From assembly GCA_902793285.1 (NCBI GenBank), contig CADBCV010000006.1:404-64403 (forward strand): a stretch of 64,000 bases of DNA. The letters are read 5' to 3'. The DNA comes from Oscillospiraceae bacterium. GTDB taxonomy: Bacteria > Bacillota > Clostridia > Oscillospirales > Oscillospiraceae. Below the pieces are notes generated by a model. It was not told where the DNA came from. It worked only from the letters and a program-made list of their open reading frames with translations, and did no database searches. The position numbers and the translations under genes were made by a program. Each line of letters opens with the position of its first letter. Within the stretch, counting starts at the first letter, position 1. Shown here one piece after another: positions 1 to 6,625 of this stretch.

Positions 1-100
1 AAGCTAGCTTTAGGGATCGCTTTTTGCTAATCCAATCACTTTTACAGATATGTGTAAACCATGTCGTTGCACAAAGTGTAAACTATCTGGGTCTTGACAC

Positions 101-117
101 AAGCCCCTCCCCTACGG
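101..117. repeat. Half copy of the CGTAGGGG repeat family
   Basis: The string AAGCCCCTCCCCTACGG matches one arm of the GC-rich palindromic repeat seen many times later in the window (for example 29892-29920). The first 180 bases otherwise show no gene I can support. Confidence 0.6.
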
Positions 118-180
118 TGACAGGGGAACATTTGCGCGTCGCGGGACGATTGTACCGGCCCGCAGATTTTGCGGATATCG

Positions 181-504
181 TTACCACTCGCCTGTATCTT
201 CAAGCTGGCGGCTGATATCTCGACCGCCATACAGGATTCGTGCGATGGAGACCACCCCTTCTTCGCCTTTCACGGTGTAGAAGACAAGATAGTTCCCCAC
301 GGAAAGGAAGCGGACGCCCCGGCTGTACCAGGGTTCCTCTTTACAGAGGGGATTGCGCTCAGGGAGATTTTCAAGGGCGCGCACCTCAGCCATGATTTTG
401 TTTGTCAGATCACGGGCAGTTTTCGGGACCAGAAGCGTATAGGCAATATACTCGTATATGCCCCGCAGATCGCGCCGGGCGGTATGGGTGTAAACGATCC
501 TCAT
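181..504 (-). CDS. RelE/ParE-family toxin
   Basis: This is a 107-residue protein of the RelE/ParE toxin superfamily. The N-terminus (MRIVYTHTARRDLRGIYEYI) has the usual beta strand followed by an Arg/Asp-rich helix. The C-terminal half has the family's core strands around RFLSVGNYLVFYTV and VSIARILYGGRDI. Its start overlaps the stop of the upstream antitoxin gene by four bases (ATGA), the normal antitoxin-first order. ParE members poison gyrase and RelE members cut mRNA on the ribosome. The terminal arrangement (RILYGGRD) looks more ParE/YafQ-like, but the target cannot be read from the sequence. Confidence 0.85.
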   Translation of the reverse strand: MRIVYTHTARRDLRGIYEYIAYTLLVPKTARDLTNKIMAEVRALENLPERNPLCKEEPWYSRGVRFLSVGNYLVFYTVKGEEGVVSIARILYGGRDISRQLEDTGEW

Positions 505-818
505 ACGCCATATAAGCTCCGCATCTCCGCTTCAACGTCATCCGCAGGGATAACGCGGCCTGCGGCAATATCGTCCATGCCCTTTTGAAGCTCCCTGTCG
601 AACTGCTCCCCGGTAAGGCCGCCGACAGCGACAGGGACACTTGCCGGGAGCTTCATATCGAAGGGAATACCGCGCTGCATGACGATCTGTTTTAAAAACA
701 TCCCGATCGCATTGGACATGGGAATGCCCAACTGATTCAAGATGGCTTCGGCCTGTTCTTTCGTGTCCGGGTCGACGCGCGTGAAAACATGGGCGGTTCT
801 TGTTGCGGCTCTTGGCAT
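501..818 (-). CDS. RelB/DinJ-family antitoxin
   Basis: This 105-residue protein begins MPRAATRTAHVFTRVDPDTK. It carries a ribbon-helix-helix DNA-binding N-terminus (VFTRVDPDTKEQAEAILNQLG) typical of RelB/DinJ antitoxins, then the PMSNAIGMFLKQIV segment. The acidic C-terminus would wrap the toxin. A longer reading from 860 adds 14 residues that read through the -10 promoter element, so I chose the start at 818. The protein should neutralise the toxin encoded immediately downstream and repress the shared promoter. Confidence 0.85.
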   Translation of the reverse strand: MPRAATRTAHVFTRVDPDTKEQAEAILNQLGIPMSNAIGMFLKQIVMQRGIPFDMKLPASVPVAVGGLTGEQFDRELQKGMDDIAAGRVIPADDVEAEMRSLYGV

Positions 819-850
819 CCATAGCACCTCGCTTTCGGTTTGCTGAGGAT

Positions 851-879
851 AGTATACCACATATGATTGCTAAAAGCAA
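851..879 (-). promoter_or_regulatory. Promoter of the toxin-antitoxin operon
   Basis: On the minus strand a TTGCTT box (874-879) and a TATACT box (851-856) are separated by 17 bp. A small inverted repeat, GATTGC-N5-GCAATC, covers the -35 side and could be the antitoxin's operator. Confidence 0.6.
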
Positions 880-935
880 TCTGCTTGCTTGATTATGAGC
901 CTGGCATCGCATCCGGCTTTCCTGTTCGCTGCGTG

Positions 936-1754
936 TCACGCGCGGAGGAACGCTTCAAAATTTTCGCCGAGGATCATCTCGTTCAGCCTGTCGCCGAGAC
1001 CGAGGGAGAGAAAGCGGCGCAGCTCCTCGCCCGGCTCCCACATGGGGTAGTCCGTGCCGAAGAAGATGTGGGTCGGGTCGAAGACGCGGAGAGCCTTTCG
1101 CGCTGCGTCCCAGGCGTTGAAGGGGAGGGTGCTGCTCGTGTCGATGTAGACGTTCGGGAGCCTGAGACAGGCGCGGGCGTCCGCCCACTCGCTCCAGCCG
1201 CCGCAGTGGGGCGCGATGCACCGGAGCTTCGGAAAGCACTTCGCCACATGCGCCATGCGGGACGGGGTGGAGTAGTCGTAGCGGTAATCCCCCGTGTGGG
1301 CGATGAGGAAGAGTCCTTCCGCCGCCATGATCTCAAAGAGGGGCATGAGGCGCTCATCGTCCAGCCTGAAGCGCTGAATGTCCGGGTGCAGCTTGATGCC
1401 TACAAGGCCGCCCGCCTTCATGCGCCCTACCTCCCCCTCAAAGTCGGGGTAGTCCGGGTGCATGGTGCCGACGCCGATGAGCTGCGGATGCTCCCGGCAG
1501 GTGTCGCGGATGAAGTCGTTGATGATCTCCACCTGGTGGGGCGCGGTGGCGGTGGAGAAGACCACGGCCCTGTCTACCCCGTCCTTTTCCATGCGCGGCA
1601 GCAGATCCTCCGCCGTGCCCGGCAGATGGCCGAGGGGGACAGGCTCCGGGATCTCGGCATTGTGGGAGCCGTCATAAAAGGCGTTCGTGGCCCGGACCGC
1701 GGCCTCGGCGATGCGGGGCTGAAAGATGTGGACGTGCGCGTCGATGATGTGCAT
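936..1754 (-). CDS. Amidohydrolase-2 family metal-dependent hydrolase
   Basis: This 272-residue TIM-barrel protein has the amidohydrolase-2 hallmarks: the N-terminal metal-binding HVH in MHIIDAHVHIF, the barrel lysine and histidine in GIKLHPDIQ, IAHTGDY, APHCGGW, and the catalytic aspartate in FFGTDYPMWEPGEEL. The family includes decarboxylases such as gamma-resorcylate decarboxylase and assorted hydrolases; the substrate is not evident here. I prefer the ATG at 1754 to the GTG nine bases upstream because of GGGTG spacing. It is divergent from the first T-box operon and has its own promoter. Confidence 0.8.
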   Translation of the reverse strand: MHIIDAHVHIFQPRIAEAAVRATNAFYDGSHNAEIPEPVPLGHLPGTAEDLLPRMEKDGVDRAVVFSTATAPHQVEIINDFIRDTCREHPQLIGVGTMHPDYPDFEGEVGRMKAGGLVGIKLHPDIQRFRLDDERLMPLFEIMAAEGLFLIAHTGDYRYDYSTPSRMAHVAKCFPKLRCIAPHCGGWSEWADARACLRLPNVYIDTSSTLPFNAWDAARKALRVFDPTHIFFGTDYPMWEPGEELRRFLSLGLGDRLNEMILGENFEAFLRA

Positions 1755-1786
1755 AGGGCTCACCCGGTTTTCATAGTATCGGCGAA

Positions 1787-1815
1787 AGTTTAGCGATTGA
1801 AAGTCAAAATGTCAA
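1787..1815 (-). promoter_or_regulatory. Promoter of the amidohydrolase gene
   Basis: A TTGACA box (1810-1815) and a TAAACT box (1787-1792) lie 17 bp apart on the minus strand. It is back to back with the plus-strand promoter at 1859. Confidence 0.75.
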
Positions 1816-1858
1816 GAATTATTTCAGATTTCCACGAGAAAAATGGTAATTTATACAG

Positions 1859-1887
1859 TTGACGCTGGGGGACGCCTGTGGTAAAAT
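1859..1887 (+). promoter_or_regulatory. Promoter of the first T-box operon
   Basis: TTGACG (1859-1864) and TAAAAT (1882-1887) are separated by 17 bp. Transcription would start near 1894, at the base of the T-box Stem I. Confidence 0.8.
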
Positions 1888-1893
1888 CGGCCC

Positions 1894-2163
1894 AAACAGC
1901 GATGAGGGAAAATCGCCTCCGCGGATCGCCGCAGAGAGCCGGCGGCTGGTGCGAGCCGGCGCGGGAAACGGAGGGCGTCTCGTTCCTGAGCGGGATCCGT
2001 GAAGGCCGGGATCGGCGCAGTAATGGATCACGGGAGGCCCCGTTACAGGCCGGGGGTTTACGACATGAACCCGAGAGAGTCCGCCCTGACGGCGGAGAAG
2101 CAGGGTGGTACCGCGAATACAAATTCGCCCCTGAAGCATTGCGCTTCGGGGGCTTTATCTTTT
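1894..2163 (+). promoter_or_regulatory. T-box leader, probably tRNA-Leu (specifier CTC)
   Basis: The leader has a Stem I with the GATGA element at its base and the distal motif GAGAGCCGG...GCTGGTGCGAGCC. The conserved T-box AGGGTGGTACCGCG lies at 2102-2115. A terminator hairpin follows (2127-2152) with a T-rich tail to 2163. Folding Stem I by eye pairs CGCCTCCG with CGGAGGGCG and GGAA with TTCC. This leaves TCTCG on the 3' side of the specifier loop, so the codon in register is CTC (Leu) at 1979-1981 followed by a purine. Uncharged tRNA would favour read-through into the genes at 2186 and 3598. The specifier is inferred from a hand fold. Confidence 0.88.
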
Positions 2164-2185
2164 CACGACAGAGGAAGTGCATATC

Positions 2186-3601
2186 ATGGACAGCATCCGC
2201 ATCAGCGATATTACAATGAAGCAGCTCGCCCGGCAGGGCGACGGGAGCCTGAGCTTCAAGGGCAAGATCGAGGTGTCGAAGCTCCTCGACAAGCTCGCCG
2301 TCCCGGTCATCGAGATCGAGGGCATCCGCTCCGCCAGGGCCGACGCCCTGCGCATCAAGTCCATCGCGGCGGCGGTAAAAAACAGCGTCGTCGCCGTGCC
2401 CGTGGAGCTGAGCGGCGAGAGCGTGGAGCAGACCTGGGAGGCGCTCAAGACCGCGCGGCGCCCGAGACTGCAGATCCCCGCCCCGGTGAGCACCGTGCAG
2501 ATGGAATACCTCTCCCGCAAAAAGCCGGACGCCATGCTGAAAAGCATCGAAGAAACGCTCCGCGCCTGCGCCGAGAAGACGGCGGACGTGGAGTTTATCG
2601 CGGAGGACGCCACCAGAAGTGACGCGCCCTTCCTCCAGAAGGCCATCGAGACCGCCGTGGCCGCCGGGGCGACGACCGTCACGGTCTGCGATGCGACAGG
2701 CACCCTCCTGCCTGAGGAGCTTGCGGCCTTTTTGAAAAACCTCCTCGACACCGTCCCCGCCCTCGGCAGGGTCACGCTCGGCATCGCCTGCGCCAACACC
2801 ATGGCCATGGCGGACGCCTGCACCGTGGCGGCCGTGCGCGCCGGGGCGCGGGAGGTCAAGACCGCCGCCGTGGGGGAGACGGCCTCCCTCCAGAACGTGG
2901 CGGGCATCCTCGCGGCGCGCGAGGAGCTCTTCGGCCTGAGCTGCCCCCTGCACACCGTAGAGCTCAAGCGCATCGTGCGGCAGATCGTCTGGCTCTGCCA
3001 GACCAAGCGCAACAAGACCTCCCCCTTTGACGACGGGGTCCAGGACGCGGCGCCAGAGCTCGCCCTCTCCCTGGGGGACGATGTGTCCGCCGTGTCGAAG
3101 GCCGCGCGCGAGCTCGGCTACGATCTCAGCGGGGAGGACGAGCAGGCCGTCTGGGAGGCTGTGCAGGAGCTTCTGCGCCACAAGGAGCAGGTCGGCGGGC
3201 GCGAGCTCGACGCCATCATCGCCTCGGTCGCCCTCCAGGTGCCGCAGAGCTACACGGTGGAGAGCTATGTCATCAACAGCGGCAGCAACATCTCCGCCAT
3301 GGCCCACCTCAAGCTCAGCCGCGCCGGGGAGAGTCTGGAGGGCGTCGCCCTCGGCGACGGGCCCATCGACGCCTCCTTCCTCGCCCTCGAGAAGGTGGTC
3401 AACCGCCACTATGAGCTGGACGATTTCCAGATCCGCGCCGTCACCGAGGGGCGCGAGGCCATGGGAGAAACCGTGGTCCGCCTCGTGTCGAACGGGAAGC
3501 TCTATTCCGGGCGCGGCATCTCCACGGACATCGTCTTCTCCAGCATCCAGGCCTATGTCAACGCCCTGAACAAAATCGCCTATGAGGAGGGTGAAGCATG
3601 A
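2186..3601 (+). CDS. Isopropylmalate-synthase-like protein with degenerate active site and LeuA regulatory domain
   Basis: This 471-residue protein aligns over its length with 2-isopropylmalate/homocitrate synthases. Recognisable parts are MEYLSRKKP and DVEFIAEDATRSDA, and the C-terminal LeuA allosteric domain from about residue 355 (ESYVINSGSNISAMAHLKL, DIVFSSIQAYVNALNKI). The catalytic signatures are gone. LRDGEQ at the N-terminus is replaced by MKQLARQGDG. The metal-binding HCHND of the barrel reads ACANT (about residues 201-205). The HTFIATS strand reads QIPAPVS, and the SGIHQDG loop is absent. It is the first gene after a Leu-type T-box. I infer a leucine-responsive regulatory or scaffold protein rather than an active synthase. 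ATG at 2186 is chosen over an upstream GTG because GAGGAAG sits nine bases before it. Confidence 0.8.
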   Translation: MDSIRISDITMKQLARQGDGSLSFKGKIEVSKLLDKLAVPVIEIEGIRSARADALRIKSIAAAVKNSVVAVPVELSGESVEQTWEALKTARRPRLQIPAPVSTVQMEYLSRKKPDAMLKSIEETLRACAEKTADVEFIAEDATRSDAPFLQKAIETAVAAGATTVTVCDATGTLLPEELAAFLKNLLDTVPALGRVTLGIACANTMAMADACTVAAVRAGAREVKTAAVGETASLQNVAGILAAREELFGLSCPLHTVELKRIVRQIVWLCQTKRNKTSPFDDGVQDAAPELALSLGDDVSAVSKAARELGYDLSGEDEQAVWEAVQELLRHKEQVGGRELDAIIASVALQVPQSYTVESYVINSGSNISAMAHLKLSRAGESLEGVALGDGPIDASFLALEKVVNRHYELDDFQIRAVTEGREAMGETVVRLVSNGKLYSGRGISTDIVFSSIQAYVNALNKIAYEEGEA

Positions 3602-6075
3602 AGCTGTCCTTTTCCACCCGCGGCTGGCAGCTCCTCGGCTGGGAGGAGCTTTTGGAGAGCGCCGAAGAGAGCGGCATGAACGGCATCGAGCTCTATGATC
3701 TCCACAAGCGCCTGGATCTCATCGAGCGCGGCGCGGCCTTTGACCGCTACCATGCCGCCGGCACCGTGCGCAAGCTCCGGGAGAAGGGCCTTGCCATCCC
3801 CTGTCTCGACAGCTCCATCGACCTCACGGAGCCGGGGGCGGAGCTCGATAAGCTCACGCTCCTCATCGAGACGGCGGGCGGCATCCGCACGCCCTATGTC
3901 TCCGCCGTCGCCCTCTCGGAGAGGGAAGACCTCGCGCGGGCGCGCATCGCCGAGATCCTGCCCCGCTGCGAGAAGGCGGAGGTCACGCTTCTCATCAAGA
4001 CCACCGGCATCTACGCCGACACGGGGAGGCTCCGCGCCCTGCTGGACGATTTTGCGAGCGACTCTCTCGCGGCCCTCTGGGACATCCACCACCCCTGCCA
4101 CGACTGCGGCGAGGATGCCGACACCACCATCAAAAATCTCGGCGCCTATGTGCGCCATGTGCACCTGCGCGATTCGGACGCACAGGGCGAATACACCGTC
4201 ATCGGCGAGGGGGCCTTGCCCGTGGACGAGATGATCCGTGCCCTCGGCTCCATCGACTACGACGGGTTCATCTCCCTCGTCTGGAAGCCGGAGTGGATCG
4301 AGGACATGGACGACCCCGATATCCTCTTCCCGCATTTTGTAAACTACATGAGCCGCTTTGAAAACACCCGCGGCAAGAAAAAGCGCCTCTACCCGAACCA
4401 CGACGGCACGGGCGAGTACGTCTGGAAGAAGGACGAGCTGCTGGACTTAAACTTCTCCCAGGTCCTCGACCGCATGGTCGAGGAGTTTCCCGACCAGTAC
4501 GCCTTCAAGTACACGACCCTCGACTACACCCGCACCTACGAGGAGTTCCGGGAGGATGTGGACCGCTTCGCCCGCGCCCTCGTCTATCTCGGCGTGAAAC
4601 CCGGCAGCAAGGTCGCCGTCTGGGCGACGAATATCCCCGCCTGGTATATCACCTTCTGGGCCACCGTCAAGCTCGGCGCGGTCCTCGTCACGGTGAACAC
4701 GGCTTATAAAAGCCATGAGGCCGAGTACCTCCTGCGCCAGTCGGACACGCACACCCTCGTCATGATCGAGTCCTGCCTTGACTCGAACTACCGCGCCATC
4801 ATCAACGAGCTCTGCCCCGAGCTCAAGGGCCACGACAAGGACAAGCCCCTGCACTGCCGGAAGCTGCCGTTTCTCCGCAACGTCATCACCGTCGATTTCC
4901 GGCAGGAGGGGAGCCTCACCTTCGAGGAGGCCATGGCCCGCGGTGATCTCACCCCGCAGGAGACCGTGAACGCCATGGCCGCCCAGGTAAAGCCGGACGA
5001 CGTGTGCAACATGCAGTATACCTCCGGCACGACGGGCTTTCCCAAGGGCGTCATGCTCACGCACTACAACGTCATCAATAACGGCAAGTGCATCGGCGAC
5101 CGCATGGGGCTGTCCACCGCGGACCGCATGATGATCCAGGTGCCCATGTTCCACTGCTTCGGCATGGTCCTCTCCATGACCTCCTCCATGACGCACGGGG
5201 CCACCCTCTGCCCCATGCCGTATTTCTCCGCGAAGAGCTCCCTCGCCTGCATCCAGCAGGAGAAGATCACCTGCTTCAACGGCGTACCCACCATGTTCAT
5301 CGCCATGTTCAACCACCCCGACTACCGCAAGACGGACTTTTCCCACATGCGCACCGGCATCATGGCCGGGGCCGGCTGCCCGCCGGAGCTCATGCGCAGG
5401 GCGGCGAGACCGGACGAGATGAACATGCGCGGCATCGTCTCCGTCTACGGGCAGACCGAGTCCGCCCCCGGCAGCACCATGTCCGCCTGGACCGATTCCC
5501 TCGACGTGCGCACCGACACCGTGGGCTATGCCTTCCCGCACGTGGAGTGCAAGATCATCGACCCCGAGACCGGGCTCGAGCTCGGCGCGAACCAGACGGG
5601 GGAATTCTGCTCGCGCGGGTATAATACCATGAAGGGCTACTACAAAATGCCCCGCGCCACGGCCGAGACCGTGGATGCGGACGGCTGGCTCCACTCCGGC
5701 GACCTTGCCGAGCGGGACGAGAACGGCTGCTACCGCATCACGGGCAGGCTCAAGGACATGATCATCCGCGGCGGCGAGAACATCTACCCCAAGGAGATCG
5801 AGGAGTTTATCTACACCCACCCCAAGGTGCAGGACGTGCAGGTCATCGGCGTGCCGGACAAAAAATACGGCGAGGAGGCCTACGCCGCCATCATCCTCAA
5901 GGAAGGGGAGAGCATGACGGAGGACGAGATGCGCGCCTATATCGCGGACCACATGGCCCGCCACAAGGTTCCGCGCTACATCGCCTTCACCGATCATTTC
6001 CCCATGAACGCCGCCGGCAAGATCCTCAAATACAAAATGCGCGAAGAGGCGGCAAAAGCGCTGAATCTGGAATGA
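3598..6075 (+). CDS. Fusion of sugar-isomerase-like TIM barrel and AMP-forming acyl-CoA ligase
   Basis: This is an 825-residue two-domain protein overlapping the previous stop by four bases (ATGA). Residues 1 to about 260 form a xylose-isomerase/AP-endonuclease-2 type TIM barrel (GMNGIELYDLH, ALWDIHHPCHD, VRHVHLRDSD, GFISLVWKPEW). Residues about 285-825 form a complete AMP-dependent acyl-CoA synthetase. That domain has the phosphate-binding YTSGTTGFPKG (474-484), YGQTES (617-622), GRLKDMIIRGGENIYPKE and the C-terminal catalytic lysine in AAGKILK (K808). The ligase half resembles medium/branched-chain fatty-acyl-CoA ligases. The barrel's substrate is unknown, and its covalent fusion to a ligase is unusual. 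Leu T-box control suggests isovalerate as substrate, which is inference. Confidence 0.85.
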   Translation: MKLSFSTRGWQLLGWEELLESAEESGMNGIELYDLHKRLDLIERGAAFDRYHAAGTVRKLREKGLAIPCLDSSIDLTEPGAELDKLTLLIETAGGIRTPYVSAVALSEREDLARARIAEILPRCEKAEVTLLIKTTGIYADTGRLRALLDDFASDSLAALWDIHHPCHDCGEDADTTIKNLGAYVRHVHLRDSDAQGEYTVIGEGALPVDEMIRALGSIDYDGFISLVWKPEWIEDMDDPDILFPHFVNYMSRFENTRGKKKRLYPNHDGTGEYVWKKDELLDLNFSQVLDRMVEEFPDQYAFKYTTLDYTRTYEEFREDVDRFARALVYLGVKPGSKVAVWATNIPAWYITFWATVKLGAVLVTVNTAYKSHEAEYLLRQSDTHTLVMIESCLDSNYRAIINELCPELKGHDKDKPLHCRKLPFLRNVITVDFRQEGSLTFEEAMARGDLTPQETVNAMAAQVKPDDVCNMQYTSGTTGFPKGVMLTHYNVINNGKCIGDRMGLSTADRMMIQVPMFHCFGMVLSMTSSMTHGATLCPMPYFSAKSSLACIQQEKITCFNGVPTMFIAMFNHPDYRKTDFSHMRTGIMAGAGCPPELMRRAARPDEMNMRGIVSVYGQTESAPGSTMSAWTDSLDVRTDTVGYAFPHVECKIIDPETGLELGANQTGEFCSRGYNTMKGYYKMPRATAETVDADGWLHSGDLAERDENGCYRITGRLKDMIIRGGENIYPKEIEEFIYTHPKVQDVQVIGVPDKKYGEEAYAAIILKEGESMTEDEMRAYIADHMARHKVPRYIAFTDHFPMNAAGKILKYKMREEAAKALNLE

Positions 6076-6132
6076 TTCGCGCCGCACTTTTCGTCAAAAA
6101 GCCAAATCTCTTTAAATGGCGAAAGTTTCTCC

Positions 6133-6161
6133 TTGACAAATACACAAATTTGCGGTAATAA
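6133..6161 (+). promoter_or_regulatory. Promoter of the second T-box operon
   Basis: A consensus TTGACA (6133-6138) and TAATAA (6156-6161) are separated by 17 bp. This is the strongest -35 in the module. Confidence 0.8.
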
Positions 6162-6167
6162 TTGAGG

Positions 6168-6432
6168 CAACATTCACAAAGGCTGTGACGAAGACGGCCG
6201 AAGGGAAGCGTTTACAGAGATCCGACGGGCGGTGCGAGTCGGAAACGCCAGCTTCAAAGCCCATCACTTCCGAGCCGGAGATCCGAAAGCATGAGCGAGT
6301 AGGCGTCTCCCGTTACGCCCGCGTTAAGGGATAGGGCCTGTCTGGGCCTGAAGCGGCAGCGAAAGCTGCAATTTGAGTGGTACCGCGGGTAAATTTATAC
6401 TCGCCTCAAGTCATCTTGGGGCGAGTTTTTTT
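6168..6432 (+). promoter_or_regulatory. T-box leader, probably tRNA-Ile (specifier ATC)
   Basis: Stem I begins with GTGACGAAG, and a distal CAGAGATCCGAC...GGTGCGAGTCGG motif follows. The T-box GAGTGGTACCGCGG is at 6375-6388. The terminator stem CTCGCCTCAAG/CTTGGGGCGAG lies at 6400-6425, followed by seven T. In a hand fold GAAGCGTTT pairs with AAACGC and GCTTC, GGC with GCC, and GAAG with CTTC. That leaves CATCA in the specifier loop with ATC (Ile) at 6263-6265; CAT (His) is the alternative register. The leader would induce the ligase-Vor genes when charged tRNA-Ile is scarce. Confidence 0.88.
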
Positions 6433-6436
6433 CATT

Positions 6437-6573
6437 CCATTGCGAACGGGTTCGCAATGGAGGACGCGCGCTTATCGCCCGCAGCCCGCGTCGGAAGGGC
6501 CGCGCTTGGTCGGCGCGCGGGCTCGCGCAGCTCGCCTCAGGGGGTTTTTACTGCGGCAAAGCCACAGTAAAAA
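6437..6573 (+). repeat. Two extra hairpins between T-box 2 and the first gene
   Basis: A perfect 10-bp stem CCATTGCGAA/TTCGCAATGG lies at 6437-6460, and a 9-bp stem TTTTTACTG/CAGTAAAAA at 6545-6573. They occupy a roughly 190-base gap between the T-box terminator and the start codon. I see no coding potential there and no known leader motif; they may affect mRNA stability or a second decision point. Confidence 0.5.
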
Positions 6574-6625
6574 CGATCGAAATGATTATTGTCAGCAATT
6601 TCTTTTGGGATGAGGAGAAATTTTT

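Noticed and set aside
867..1793. Long plus-strand frame opposite the amidohydrolase gene
   Set aside because: It is the antisense shadow of a gene with clear metal-binding motifs and codon bias; its own translation is low-complexity.
2186..3601. Functional 2-isopropylmalate synthase (leuA)
   Set aside because: All metal and catalytic loops are replaced, so the symbol leuA would mislead.
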